Assembly: GCA_963662245.2 (NCBI GenBank)
Contig: CAXXVQ010000009.1
Location: 124,001-188,000 of the forward strand
DNA length: 64,000 nt
Direction of reading: 5' to 3'
From: JAFGVL01 sp963662245
Lineage (GTDB): Bacteria > Bacteroidota > Bacteroidia > Bacteroidales > Paludibacteraceae
Shown: piece by piece, positions 17,685-26,770 of the stretch
How the letters are laid out: every line of letters begins with the position of its first letter
How positions within the stretch are numbered: the stretch's first letter is position 1
Made by a program: the position numbers and the translations under genes
The notes under the pieces: generated by a model
What the model saw: only the letters and a program-made list of their open reading frames with translations
Database searches by the model: none
What the model was told of the DNA's origin: nothing

Positions 17685-18266
17685 ATGAAAGAGATTGTCT
17701 TTGCAACAAATAATGAGCATAAATTGTCCGAAGTGGCATCCATGTTAGGTACTGCTTATAAAGTATTAGGATTAAAAGATATTGGCTGTGATGAAGATAT
17801 TCCAGAAACTGCCGATACTTTAGAAGGAAATGCTTTGATAAAAGCGAAGTATGTGTATGAAAAATATGGTAAAAATTGTTTTTCTGATGATACGGGGCTT
17901 GAGGTGGATGCATTGAATAATGCTCCCGGAGTTTATTCAGCGCGTTATGCCGGAGTCGATAAGGATGCAGAAGCAAATATGAATAAACTATTGACTGAGT
18001 TAAATGGACAAGCAAACCGAAAAGCTCAATTTAGAACTGCTGTTGCTTTGATAATTGATGGTCAAGAATTGCTTTTTGAAGGAAAAGTTGAAGGAAAAAT
18101 CATCGAAGAAAAAAGGGGTGGTAAAGGCTTCGGTTATGACCCTGTTTTTATCCCTGAAGGCTATGACAATACTTTTGCTGAATTATCATCAGAGGTTAAA
18201 AATTCAATAAGTCACAGAGGTAGAGCCGTTCAGAAGTTGATAAAATATTTAGAATCAATCGCATAA
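17685..18266 (+). CDS. rdgB: Non-canonical purine NTP pyrophosphatase (RdgB/HAM1)
   Basis: Hydrolyses dITP, XTP and related nucleotides to keep them out of DNA and RNA. The protein of about 193 residues begins MKEIVFATNN; earlier in-frame ATGs at 17601 and 17670 would precede or crowd the promoter box. Family motifs are FATNNEHKLSE at the N terminus, SDDTGLEVDALNNAPGVYSARYAG near 65-90 (core: DDTGLEVDAL, PGVYSARYAG), and GFGYDPVF with SHRGRA near the end. porZ follows 19 bases later. Confidence 0.95.
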   Translation: MKEIVFATNNEHKLSEVASMLGTAYKVLGLKDIGCDEDIPETADTLEGNALIKAKYVYEKYGKNCFSDDTGLEVDALNNAPGVYSARYAGVDKDAEANMNKLLTELNGQANRKAQFRTAVALIIDGQELLFEGKVEGKIIEEKRGGKGFGYDPVFIPEGYDNTFAELSSEVKNSISHRGRAVQKLIKYLESIA

Positions 18267-18285
18267 TATATAAACTTCATGCATT

Positions 18286-20622
18286 ATGAAGAAAAAAAAA
18301 TTTATAGTCGCCCTTGGATTATTACCGATGCTTGTTTTTGGACAACTGTCGATGAATGGATGGAGAACGCATCTTTCATACAGATCTGTATCTCAGATTG
18401 AGCAAACTCCAAATAAAATTTTTGCAATTTCTGACGGAGCCATGATGTCAGTGGATAAAACAGAAGGTGTTGTTGATTTATACTCAACATTAACAGGCCT
18501 AACACAATTATCTGTACACGAAATTGCCTATAACTCAACTGTACAATCATTATTTATTGCTTATGATAATGGTAATATTGATTTGTTGAGCTCCGATGGT
18601 GTGACAAATATTCCTGAGTTAATGCAAAAAACCTATTCAGTAAGTAAAGTTGCAAATGATATTTTTATTTATGGGAATTATGCCTATTTATCATGTGGTG
18701 TAGGAGTGGTTGTTGTAAATATGAGTAAGAAAGAAATTGCTGATACCTATATCCTTGGTGATAATAGTTCTTTTGTTTCAGCTAATTCAACAGCAATTTT
18801 TAAAGATTCTATTTATGTTTTGGCAGATAATCTTTTATATGGTGCAGAAAAAGATAACCTGTTTTTAGCAGATTCAAAAAACTGGTCTAAAATCACTAAT
18901 CTACCACAATCAGGAGTTGTAAATAAAAAAATGATTGTTTTCAACGATAAGTTATATCTGTTAAAAGCAAATGGGGAGGTCTATGTTACAAGTGATTTGA
19001 ATACATGGACATTGTTTGATAATTCGTATTCATATTTAAATATGCGGGTGTGTGATGACCACCTTCTTCTTATCTCGTCAAATGTTGTTGTTAATTATGA
19101 TGATGCATTAAATAAAAAAACCATTGCTGATTTGAATGTTTTAGATGGTGTATATGATTCTTCTGATGATAAGTATTGGTTTGCGGCAGACACTACAGGC
19201 TTAATTCAAGTGAAAGATCAAAGCCTTATAGCTACTTATATGCCAAGTGGACCTGCTTCAAATGATATTTTTGGGTTAAAATATACTGGAGGAAGAATGT
19301 TTGCAGTTACAGGAGGTCCACGAGATATTGAAGATTGGAATAGAATGGGAGCAGTAATGATTTTTGAAGATGAAAACTGGAAAAACATTGTAAAAAAAGA
19401 TGTGTATCCGTATTCAAATAATAATTTTAAAGTTTTAACTGGAATAGCTATTGATGAGAGTGATCCTACCCATTTTTATGTAAGTTCATATAGAGAAGGC
19501 TTATATGAATTTAAGAACGATATTTATTTTAATAGATATAATTATTTGAATAGTACCATAAAAAATACAAATTCTCAACTAAACGATGAGAGCAATGTCG
19601 TAGATGGCATTTGCATAGATAAGAATAATAATGTTTGGATGAATAACTCTATGGCTGATGGGAGTTCAAATGGATTAAAAGTGATGTTAAACAATGGAAC
19701 ATGGGTTGAACATTATTATTCAAGTACAACTAAGAAATATGCATGGAACGATGCAATAGTGACTTCAAATAATTTTAAGTGGGAAACTTTAGATTATTTA
19801 ACAGGAAGTACAGGAGGAATATTGATTGTAGACGATAATGATCATCCAGAAAGTTCAGCATACCATAGTTCAATTTTTTATGATAATGTAACCGACCAGG
19901 ATGAAAATAGTATTTCTTTGGAAAGGCCTTATTCAATTGTAGAAGATTTAGATGGAGATGTGTGGGTTGGGACAAGTGAGGGTTTAGTGGTTTTCCAGAA
20001 TGTTGATAATATTTTTAACAATGGATATACAGTTTATCGTCCAAAGATCTCTCGTAATGATGGAACAGATTATGCCGATTATTTATTAGATGGTCAGGCT
20101 GTTACAGCATTAGCTGTGGATGGTGGAAATAGAAAATGGGTTGGGACTGAAACTTCTGGAGTTTATTTAGTGTCAGCTGATGGTTTAAAAACAATTCATC
20201 ATTTTACAAAAACAAACAGTCCGTTATTTTCAAATTCAATTATTGCAATTGATGTAAATGATAAAACAGGAGAAGTGTTTATTGCAACAGATTTAGGGTT
20301 AATGTCATTTATGAGTGACGCAACAGAGTCTCAAGATGATTATTCAAGCATAAATATTTACCCAAATCCCGTTCGTAAAGATTTTGTTGGGCTTATTACT
20401 TTTGAAGGATTGATGGATGAAACAACCTTTAAAATTACTGATGCTTATGGAAATCTAGTTTATCAAGGAAAGTCAAATGGTGGAACTGCAACATGGGATG
20501 GTTATACAGCTACTGGAGACAAGGCTTCAGCAGGGGTTTACTTTATAATGTGCTCAAATGGTTCTGAATCAAGTCCAGATAATATTAATACTGCAATTGG
20601 TAAATTTTTGATTGTTAGATAA
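18286..20622 (+). CDS. porZ: Type IX secretion system protein PorZ
   Basis: A 778-residue secreted protein with a signal peptide (about 1-20), two large seven-bladed-propeller-like regions built from repeated NNVWMNN/DVWVGTSEG/RKWVGTETSG strands, and a C-terminal type A sorting domain beginning SINIYPNPV near residue 690 and ending KFLIVR. This order matches PorZ, a part of the T9SS attachment complex that handles A-LPS for anchoring cargo proteins. It follows rdgB by 19 bases, as I recall from other Bacteroidota. The propeller assignment rests on repeat texture. Its presence implies a T9SS in this organism. Confidence 0.88.
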   Translation: MKKKKFIVALGLLPMLVFGQLSMNGWRTHLSYRSVSQIEQTPNKIFAISDGAMMSVDKTEGVVDLYSTLTGLTQLSVHEIAYNSTVQSLFIAYDNGNIDLLSSDGVTNIPELMQKTYSVSKVANDIFIYGNYAYLSCGVGVVVVNMSKKEIADTYILGDNSSFVSANSTAIFKDSIYVLADNLLYGAEKDNLFLADSKNWSKITNLPQSGVVNKKMIVFNDKLYLLKANGEVYVTSDLNTWTLFDNSYSYLNMRVCDDHLLLISSNVVVNYDDALNKKTIADLNVLDGVYDSSDDKYWFAADTTGLIQVKDQSLIATYMPSGPASNDIFGLKYTGGRMFAVTGGPRDIEDWNRMGAVMIFEDENWKNIVKKDVYPYSNNNFKVLTGIAIDESDPTHFYVSSYREGLYEFKNDIYFNRYNYLNSTIKNTNSQLNDESNVVDGICIDKNNNVWMNNSMADGSSNGLKVMLNNGTWVEHYYSSTTKKYAWNDAIVTSNNFKWETLDYLTGSTGGILIVDDNDHPESSAYHSSIFYDNVTDQDENSISLERPYSIVEDLDGDVWVGTSEGLVVFQNVDNIFNNGYTVYRPKISRNDGTDYADYLLDGQAVTALAVDGGNRKWVGTETSGVYLVSADGLKTIHHFTKTNSPLFSNSIIAIDVNDKTGEVFIATDLGLMSFMSDATESQDDYSSINIYPNPVRKDFVGLITFEGLMDETTFKITDAYGNLVYQGKSNGGTATWDGYTATGDKASAGVYFIMCSNGSESSPDNINTAIGKFLIVR

Positions 20623-20640
20623 TTGATTCGGATAAAATAA

Positions 20641-20670
20641 AAAAAGCCTCCATTTTATGGAGGCTTTTTT
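20641..20670. terminator. Bidirectional Rho-independent terminator between porZ and a tRNA gene
   Basis: A perfect 12-bp stem (20641-20652 with 20658-20669, core AGCCTCCA/TGGAGGCT) with a five-base loop, flanked by A-run and T-run on both sides. It ends porZ on the plus strand and the tRNA gene on the minus strand. Confidence 0.9.
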
Positions 20671-20671
20671 G

Positions 20672-20746
20672 TGGGCCCAACCGGGCTTGAACCGATGACC
20701 CCCTGATTATGAGTCAGGTGCTACTAACCAACTGAGCTATGGGCCC
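20672..20746 (-). tRNA. tRNA with anticodon CAT (tRNA-Met or tRNA-Ile2)
   Basis: The minus strand folds as a cloverleaf: acceptor GGGCCCA/TGGGCCC, anticodon stem CCTGA/TCAGG with loop CTCATAA, T-arm with GTTCAAG. The anticodon is CAT. The acceptor and the anticodon stem do not decide between elongator tRNA-Met and the lysidine-modified tRNA-Ile2; the GC-rich acceptor leans to Ile2. The 3' CCA is not encoded. The D arm reads GCTC...TAGC with one base more than the usual TTAGAGC pattern, leaving three good D-stem pairs. A TACTTTTG box lies upstream and a shared terminator downstream. Confidence 0.92.
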
Positions 20747-20766
20747 GATGTTTGCAAAAAATATAG

Positions 20767-20774
20767 TACTTTTG
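20767..20774 (+). promoter_or_regulatory. -7 promoter box of the HAD-ribF unit
   Basis: TACTTTTG matches TAnnTTTG, 64 bases before the HAD gene. It faces the tRNA promoter box 11 bases away. Confidence 0.45.
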
Positions 20775-20785
20775 CAAAGCGGATA

Positions 20786-20793
20786 CAAAAGTA
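20786..20793 (-). promoter_or_regulatory. -7 promoter box of the tRNA gene
   Basis: The minus strand reads TACTTTTG. A TTTG at 20812-20815 on the minus strand, 18 bases upstream, serves as a -33 element, so both boxes fit. Transcription would start about 33 bases before the tRNA 5' end. Confidence 0.55.
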
Positions 20794-20838
20794 GTAATTT
20801 TTGTGAAAATGCAAAATACAATAATGAAAGTTTAGCAA

Positions 20839-21450
20839 ATGAATAGGGTTCGTACATTGATGTTTGATTTTGGAGGAGTGTTAGTTAACCTCAACAAACA
20901 GGCATGTTTAGATGCTTTTACTGCAATTGGCATTACAGATATTGCTCAATATATAGATAATTATGCCCAAACAGGATTATTTTTGCAACTTGAAAAAGGA
21001 CATGTTTCGGCTACTGATTTTAGAAATAAATTGAGAAATATGTTTGATTCAGATGTGCATGATTCTGAAATTGACAAAGCATGGAATGCTTTTTTAATAG
21101 ATATTCCTGATTATAAATTGGAGCTGCTTCTTGAACTTAAAAAGAAGTATCGGATGATTATGCTAAGCAATACAAACGAAATTCATTTTGAACAAAAGGC
21201 ACAGCAAGAATTCTCAAAGTTAGGCTATGGGGTAGAAGATTATTTTGATAAATGTTATCTGTCGTACCAGCTAGGAATAGCTAAACCTCAAAAGGAAATT
21301 TTTGAGCATGTGCTTAAAGAAGAAGGAACACCAGCATCAGAGATATTATTTTTAGATGATGGTGAAAAGAATGTTGAGATTGCTAAATTAATGGGATTTC
21401 AAACTTATTTAGTGAAAGAATATGAGGACTTTAGACCTCTGTTTTTATAA
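20839..21450 (+). CDS. HAD-superfamily hydrolase (subfamily IA)
   Basis: A 203-residue HAD phosphatase. Motif I is FDFGGVLVN at about 9-17, in which the second aspartate of the usual DxD is a glycine, as in the YihX and haloacid-dehalogenase-like group. Motif II is MLSNTNE near 111, motif III lysine is AKPQKEIF near 150, and motif IV is LFLDDGEKN near 170. The helical cap is inserted after motif I. It probably removes phosphate from a sugar phosphate or nucleotide, with unknown substrate. It is followed 15 bases later by ribF, so a flavin-related phosphatase activity is possible, but this is only context. Confidence 0.85.
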   Translation: MNRVRTLMFDFGGVLVNLNKQACLDAFTAIGITDIAQYIDNYAQTGLFLQLEKGHVSATDFRNKLRNMFDSDVHDSEIDKAWNAFLIDIPDYKLELLLELKKKYRMIMLSNTNEIHFEQKAQQEFSKLGYGVEDYFDKCYLSYQLGIAKPQKEIFEHVLKEEGTPASEILFLDDGEKNVEIAKLMGFQTYLVKEYEDFRPLFL

Positions 21451-21465
21451 TATATTTTCAAATAA

Positions 21466-22389
21466 TTGGAACTACTTACAAACATAGATCAGATTTCGTC
21501 AGAGTCATATGTTGCCACCATCGGTTTTTTTGATGGAGTGCATTTAGGGCATAGATTTCTGTTGCAGGGCTTGAAAGAAAAGGCGGCTGAATTAGGAAAG
21601 AAGTCTTTAGTTATTTCCTTTGATTCTCACCCAAAAGCAGTGATTTTATCAGGCTTTATGCCTTCGTTAATTACAAGTAATACGGAGAAAATTGATTTAA
21701 TGAGACAAATTGGAGTAGACGCTTTTGTTTTGCTGCATTTTGATAAATCAATGGCCTCCCTTTCGGCATATGAGTTTTTGGATAAAGTTATCTTGAAACA
21801 ACTTGGTGTTCATACTTTGCTCATTGGTTATGATAATCGTTTTGGAAAAAACAGAGAGGATAGTTATGATGATTATGTCAGATATGGGAAGGAGATAGGC
21901 ATTAATATTTTGCCTGTAGGTTCTTATAAAAATGATGATGAGCATATAAGTTCAACTGTAATTCGTAATTGTTTGAATGAAGGTAAGGTAGAAGAAGCCG
22001 CAAAATGTCTTGATCGTTTGTATAATCTTAAAGGAAAAATCATTTTTGGTGATCGTTTAGGTTCTAAAATAGGTTTCCCAACGGCTAATCTTCAGATTAT
22101 TGACACACATAAACTTATTCCTGCTTTAGGAGTTTATGCTGTACGAGTGAAAGTACATGACCAGATTTATAAAGGGATGCTAAATATTGGGAAGCGCCCT
22201 ACTGTAAGTCAGAATGATAAAATAAGTGTAGAGGTACATATATTAGAATTTGAAGGAAATATATACGATGAATTGGTTGAAATTCAATTTGTAAAGAGAG
22301 TGCGTGACGAGCTGAAGTTTAATTCAGTAGCTGAGTTAGTTGTTCAATTGGAAAAAGATAAAGAGTTTGTACAGCAGTTAGATTTTTAA
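21466..22389 (+). CDS. ribF: Bifunctional riboflavin kinase/FAD synthetase
   Basis: Converts riboflavin to FMN and then FAD. The 307-residue protein has the adenylyltransferase domain first, with GFFDGVHLGH at 20-29 and a long Rossmann fold, and the kinase domain after about 190, with GDRLGSKIGFPTANL. The start used is a TTG at 21466: no ATG lies between the previous stop and the first motif, and the family begins about this far upstream of it. The next gene starts 5 bases after the stop. It forms a unit with the HAD gene before it and two membrane-protein genes after it. Confidence 0.94.
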   Translation: MELLTNIDQISSESYVATIGFFDGVHLGHRFLLQGLKEKAAELGKKSLVISFDSHPKAVILSGFMPSLITSNTEKIDLMRQIGVDAFVLLHFDKSMASLSAYEFLDKVILKQLGVHTLLIGYDNRFGKNREDSYDDYVRYGKEIGINILPVGSYKNDDEHISSTVIRNCLNEGKVEEAAKCLDRLYNLKGKIIFGDRLGSKIGFPTANLQIIDTHKLIPALGVYAVRVKVHDQIYKGMLNIGKRPTVSQNDKISVEVHILEFEGNIYDELVEIQFVKRVRDELKFNSVAELVVQLEKDKEFVQQLDF

Positions 22390-22394
22390 CTTAA

Positions 22395-23390
22395 ATGAAG
22401 AAGCCACTAAACATAATTATTATCCCAGGTATTATATCAGGTCTTATTCCTGTTGTTCTTGGTGTTATACTTTGGACGGTAAGTTATATAACAATTCCAA
22501 CTGCCGATTGGGCTGTAACTCAATCATCTCCTTTTGCTGCGTGGTTAAATCAGCAGCTTCCGAGTCATTCGTTTATGTCTCATTTCCTTGGTTTTATTTT
22601 TTCGCTTTTGATTGGCGCCGTTTTGGTTCAATATAACGAGCGATTCTCATTTATTAGAACAAGAACCATGCTCCCATTATTTTTCTTTATTGTATTGATG
22701 GGAAGCAATATCAATGCACATGAATTTTCTTTTGGGCAGGTTGGTTGTCTATTTTTACTTTTTGCATTGTGGCAGTTATTTTCTATTTATCAACAAAGAA
22801 GTCCCGTAAGACAAACCTTTAATATAGGCTTCTTTTTAGCGGTAGGAGCATTCTTTACTGTTGAGATGCTTTTCTTTTTGCCTTTGTTTTGGTTAGGAAT
22901 GATTCGTTTAAACAGTTTTACACTTAGGTCATTTTTGTCTTCATTATTAGGTTTCTTAAGCCCGTTTTTAATCTTTACCGGAATTGCATATCTACAGTCT
23001 GATGTTAGTTCTTATTTTGATTTATTGATAAATCAATTTCACTATGAGTTTAACCTTTTTGATCATGAGTTTATATTCCTATTATACATTGGAACGATAG
23101 CTGTAGGAGCTTTTCTGTCGATTGTAAACCTCCTAAATAATGCTTTTAATGAGAAGATTAGAGTGAGTAGAATGTTAGGATTTATTTCAATGTGTTTTGT
23201 GTTTTCTCTTCTTTTATATTTAATGATGTCAAATAAATCAGCAATTGTGTTTACGCTTAGTAGTATATTTGCTTCATTCCTTTATGCACACTACTATTCA
23301 TTGCATTACAATTTATTTATCCGTATTTTGTTTTGGGTGCAAATGTCTATTAGTTTAATATTCTATCTCTCATCTTTATTTTTTAATTAA
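22395..23390 (+). CDS. Polytopic membrane protein, DUF6427-like
   Basis: A 331-residue protein with about ten hydrophobic segments, from residues 8-30 to the C terminus, and little soluble sequence. It looks like the Bacteroidota family named DUF6427 in current databases, judged from the general layout (PF.AAWLNQ, NINAHEF, LRSFLSSLLGFLSPF). I know of no established function. It is 5 bases after ribF and 16 bases before the YqaA-like gene, within an operon. Other wzy-like or glycosyltransferase-associated membrane families are possible. Confidence 0.6.
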   Translation: MKKPLNIIIIPGIISGLIPVVLGVILWTVSYITIPTADWAVTQSSPFAAWLNQQLPSHSFMSHFLGFIFSLLIGAVLVQYNERFSFIRTRTMLPLFFFIVLMGSNINAHEFSFGQVGCLFLLFALWQLFSIYQQRSPVRQTFNIGFFLAVGAFFTVEMLFFLPLFWLGMIRLNSFTLRSFLSSLLGFLSPFLIFTGIAYLQSDVSSYFDLLINQFHYEFNLFDHEFIFLLYIGTIAVGAFLSIVNLLNNAFNEKIRVSRMLGFISMCFVFSLLLYLMMSNKSAIVFTLSSIFASFLYAHYYSLHYNLFIRILFWVQMSISLIFYLSSLFFN

Positions 23391-23406
23391 TAGATAATTT
23401 AATCTG

Positions 23407-23850
23407 ATGGAAGCTTTTGCTGAGTGGGGATACTTTGGTTTATTTATGGCGGCTTTTTTAGCAGCTACCGTTTTGCCTGTGGCATCAGAAGTTGTGTTTA
23501 CTGCAGTAGTCTGGCAAATGGGTCTTGACCCATGGTATTGTGTTGCTGTTGCTACGGTCGGGAATACTCTTGGCGGATTGACTTGCTATTGGCTAGGACA
23601 TCTTGGAAAAATAGAGTGGATAGAGAAATATTTAGGTGTAAAAAAAGCTAAACTTGACAAATGGACTTCAAAATTCCATAAGCACGGAGATTGGCTTGCC
23701 TTTTTCTCATTTCTTCCCGCAGTGGGGGATTTTATTGCCGTTGCAGCAGGATTTCTTCGTTGTAATATCTGGGTTGTAACCTTAGCCATGTTTTTAGGTA
23801 AATTGGCTCGTTACATTGTTTGGATGTATTTACAAGGAATGTTTATTTAA
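23407..23850 (+). CDS. YqaA/DedA-family small membrane protein
   Basis: A 147-residue membrane protein with the SNARE-associated (DedA-superfamily) pattern. It shows a first helix (GYFGLFMAAFLAATVLP), E-containing loop (VASEVVFTA), GNTLGGLTCYWLG and the terminal arginine-bearing helix AMFLGKLARYIVWMY. DedA relatives are thought to flip lipids, but YqaA-type proteins are little studied. It ends the HAD-ribF unit and is convergent with nadB, two bases away. Confidence 0.85.
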   Translation: MEAFAEWGYFGLFMAAFLAATVLPVASEVVFTAVVWQMGLDPWYCVAVATVGNTLGGLTCYWLGHLGKIEWIEKYLGVKKAKLDKWTSKFHKHGDWLAFFSFLPAVGDFIAVAAGFLRCNIWVVTLAMFLGKLARYIVWMYLQGMFI

Positions 23851-23852
23851 TA

Positions 23853-25424
23853 TTACTCGTTTTTACCAGGATAATCAACAGTGTAGTGCAGTCCTCTGCT
23901 TTCCTTTCTTGCAGAAGCTTGTTTGATGATTAAGTATGCAATACTTATGATGTTTCTTAGCTCGCAGATTTCGCGTGAAACAACTGACCTGAAAAATAAC
24001 TCCTCAGTTTCTTTATATAGAATTTCAAGTCGTGCCATTGCTCGTTTTAATCGAAGATTTGAGCGCACAATTCCAACATAAGCACTCATCATCTGTTGCA
24101 CTTCTTTCATGCTTTGAATAACAAGTACCATTTCTTCTGTTAATGAAGTGCCTTCATCGTTCCAGTCCGGAATGAGAATGTTATATTGGTAATTCTTGAT
24201 ATGCTGTAAAGCGTGTTTTGCTGCAGCATCTGCATAAACTAGTGCCTCGCTTAGTGAGTTTGAAGCTAGCCTGTTAGCTCCATGTAATCCTGTGCACGAG
24301 CATTCTCCTGCAGCATATAATCTTTGAATACTTGAACAAGCATTTGTATCAACAACAACTCCTCCGCATAAGTAGTGAGCTGCTGGTGCTACCGGTATTA
24401 AATCTTTAGTGATGTCAATTCCAAGTGATAAGCATTTCTCGTAAATATTTGGATATCCTTTTTTTGTTTCTTCAGCATTTTTATGTCTAACATCCAAATA
24501 GACGAAATCAGAACCTGCAATTTTCATCTCATTGTCAATTGCCCGAGCAACAATATCTCTTGGTGCTAAAGATCCTCTTTCATCATATTTCTGCATAAAT
24601 TCTTTCCCATTAATGTCGCGTAAGATTCCTCCATAACCGCGCATAGCTTCTGTAATAAGGAAAGATGGCCTTTCATTAGGATTAAATAAAACTGTTGGGT
24701 GAAATTGAACAAACTCCATGTCTTTTACGGTAGCTCTAGCTCTATGAGCCATTGCAATTCCATCTCCTGTTGCAATTGTTGGATTAGAGGTTGTTAAATA
24801 CACATTCCCAATACCTCCTGTAGCAAGTAAAGTTACTTTCGATAAAAAGGTGGAAATTGTTCTTTTTTTCTGATTTAAAATATAAGCCCCATAGCATTCA
24901 ATGTTTGGGGTATGATGAGTGATATATTCACCAAGATGGTGTTGAGTGATTATTTCAACTGTAAAATGATGGTCGAAAATAGTGATGTTTGGATGAGCCT
25001 TTACTTGTCTTAAAAGGCTGTTTTGAATTTCTGCTCCAGTTGAATCTTTATGATGTAAGATTCTAAATTGTGAATGTCCTCCTTCTCTATGAAGATCAAA
25101 TTCTCCTTCTTCAGTTTTGTCAAAATCGACACCCCAACGAAGTAATTCTTCAATTTGAGAGGGAGCCTCCTTTACCACTTTTTCAACAACAGTGCGATTG
25201 CAATGTCCGTCGCCGGCCGTGAGTGTGTCCTGAATATGTTTTTCAAAATTATCAGCTGATGTGTCTGTTACCGAAGCAATACCGCCTTGTGCGTAAAAAG
25301 TGTTTGCCTCTTCTAAGGTATTCTTTGTTACAATTGCCACTTTGCCTTTGTCTGCCACTTTTAGAGCAAAACTCATACCGGCAATACCACTACCAATTAC
25401 TAAAAAATCAAATTTATAAGTCAT
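23853..25424 (-). CDS. nadB: L-aspartate oxidase
   Basis: Oxidises aspartate to iminoaspartate, the first step of de novo NAD synthesis, with FAD. The 523-residue protein begins with the FAD-binding GSGIAGMSFAL and has AQGGIASV near 46, the substrate-loop HREGGHS and RILHHKD, and the GECSCTGLHGANRLASNSL motif near 380 (core: LHGANRLASNS). The helical C-terminal domain ends at about 520. It follows the LolC/E-like permease by 10 bases. Other NAD genes (nadA, nadC) are not in the window. Confidence 0.95.
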   Translation of the reverse strand: MTYKFDFLVIGSGIAGMSFALKVADKGKVAIVTKNTLEEANTFYAQGGIASVTDTSADNFEKHIQDTLTAGDGHCNRTVVEKVVKEAPSQIEELLRWGVDFDKTEEGEFDLHREGGHSQFRILHHKDSTGAEIQNSLLRQVKAHPNITIFDHHFTVEIITQHHLGEYITHHTPNIECYGAYILNQKKRTISTFLSKVTLLATGGIGNVYLTTSNPTIATGDGIAMAHRARATVKDMEFVQFHPTVLFNPNERPSFLITEAMRGYGGILRDINGKEFMQKYDERGSLAPRDIVARAIDNEMKIAGSDFVYLDVRHKNAEETKKGYPNIYEKCLSLGIDITKDLIPVAPAAHYLCGGVVVDTNACSSIQRLYAAGECSCTGLHGANRLASNSLSEALVYADAAAKHALQHIKNYQYNILIPDWNDEGTSLTEEMVLVIQSMKEVQQMMSAYVGIVRSNLRLKRAMARLEILYKETEELFFRSVVSREICELRNIISIAYLIIKQASARKESRGLHYTVDYPGKNE

Positions 25425-25434
25425 AATTCAGGAT

Positions 25435-26658
25435 TTATTCTGCCGACTCGGTTTTAATTTGTTTAACGGGGTAATAGGCTGCAATGTAGCCCATTATACT
25501 TACGGTTAAAAAGACTAAAAGGATATCAGTAAGTTCTAATTTTACAGGATAAGCATTGATGACATAGTTTGCGCCATCAGGTAAGGTAATGAAACCAAAG
25601 TGTTCTTGTACTATACACACGATGCTACCTAATATGATGCCAATAATTGCCCCAAACATGGATATAAGCCAACCCTCAAACAAAAATATGCGTCTGATAA
25701 GTCTCTGGTTGGCACCCATATTTCTTAGTGTTTTAATATCTTCTTTTTTATCAATAATAAGCATGGAAAGAGAACCAATGATATTGAAAATAGCGATTAA
25801 AAGGATGAAACTTAAGATTAAGTAGGTAATCCATTTTTCTATTTTCATAATACGGAAATAATCCTCCTGCTGTTCATATCTGTCATGAACCTTGTATTTC
25901 TTACCAAGTATGGTTGTGATTTTAGTTTTAACAGAATTGATGTCTTTCGTAGAATCAATTTTTAGTTCGATGGAAGTAACTTGTTCAGTATCATATTGAT
26001 ATAAGTCTCGAGCTAGTTCAATTGGAATAATCATCATGTTCATATCATAATCCGGCTGCTGAACCGAGAATAAGGCAGATACAAAAACTCTGTCCATGCT
26101 AAAGCTGGCTTTTGGATTGCTTAGGTTGATTCTTCCAGTTTTGCGGGGAGCGTAGATAAAAACCGGTTCGTTGAAGTATGGTGCTACACCTAAAGTACTT
26201 GCGAGTCCTTGCCCAAGTACTCCGTAGTTGAAGGCTTTGTCTTTTAGTTCGTATTTACCGCTGATGATGACATGATTTTCATCAATCATGCTGATATATG
26301 AGCTGTCAACGCCTTTGATAGTTCCGGTAAATTGTTTTTCCTTATGCCTAAGCATGGCATTTTCCTGAAGGATTTCAGAGAAGGAAATGATTTCCGGTAG
26401 TTGTCGTAGTGCTTTTATCTCTTTTTCATTTACTGAAAAGGATTTGCCTTCAACTATCGAAATCTTTAGATCAGGATCAAAATCGCTAAATAAATTTTCT
26501 ATAATGCCTCCAAAGCCGTTGAATACAGAAAGCACGCACACAAGGGCAAATGTTCCCACTAATACTCCTCCGGCTGAAATGCTCGAAACAATATTTATGG
26601 CATTGTGCGATTTCTTAGACAACAGATACCGTTTGGCTATATAGAAGGATAGATTCAT
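25435..26658 (-). CDS. FtsX-like ABC transporter permease (LolC/LolE type)
   Basis: A 407-residue inner-membrane protein with one N-terminal helix (about 20-42), a large periplasmic MacB-like domain (about 45-260), and three C-terminal helices (about 270-400), the standard four-helix FtsX/LolCE plan. It starts MNLSFYIAKRYLLSKKSHNAI, typical of lipoprotein-releasing permeases. The ATPase is not adjacent. It probably takes part in lipoprotein release from the inner membrane, though related transporters serve other roles. It lies between rbfA and nadB on the same strand, with a repeat-bearing gap before it. Confidence 0.85.
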   Translation of the reverse strand: MNLSFYIAKRYLLSKKSHNAINIVSSISAGGVLVGTFALVCVLSVFNGFGGIIENLFSDFDPDLKISIVEGKSFSVNEKEIKALRQLPEIISFSEILQENAMLRHKEKQFTGTIKGVDSSYISMIDENHVIISGKYELKDKAFNYGVLGQGLASTLGVAPYFNEPVFIYAPRKTGRINLSNPKASFSMDRVFVSALFSVQQPDYDMNMMIIPIELARDLYQYDTEQVTSIELKIDSTKDINSVKTKITTILGKKYKVHDRYEQQEDYFRIMKIEKWITYLILSFILLIAIFNIIGSLSMLIIDKKEDIKTLRNMGANQRLIRRIFLFEGWLISMFGAIIGIILGSIVCIVQEHFGFITLPDGANYVINAYPVKLELTDILLVFLTVSIMGYIAAYYPVKQIKTESAE

Positions 26659-26686
26659 TCTTGATATTTATAGATATTTGCTTTGC

Positions 26687-26748
26687 GATATTAGGCTTCG
26701 CCGAATATTTATTGTCTTTCAATTAATATCGTCCGAAGGGCTAATATC
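26687..26748. repeat. Imperfect inverted repeat between rbfA and the permease gene
   Basis: Arms at 26687-26714 and 26720-26748 (GATATTAGGCTTCG... against ...CGAAGGGCTAATATC) pair over about 28 bases with a few mismatches. Related fragments (TAGATATTTG..., ...GTAGATATT) extend it on both sides. It looks like a small intergenic repeat or decayed mobile hairpin, not a terminator, as no T-run follows. Confidence 0.5.
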
Positions 26749-26770
26749 TACAAATATCGCCAAAGGCTAA

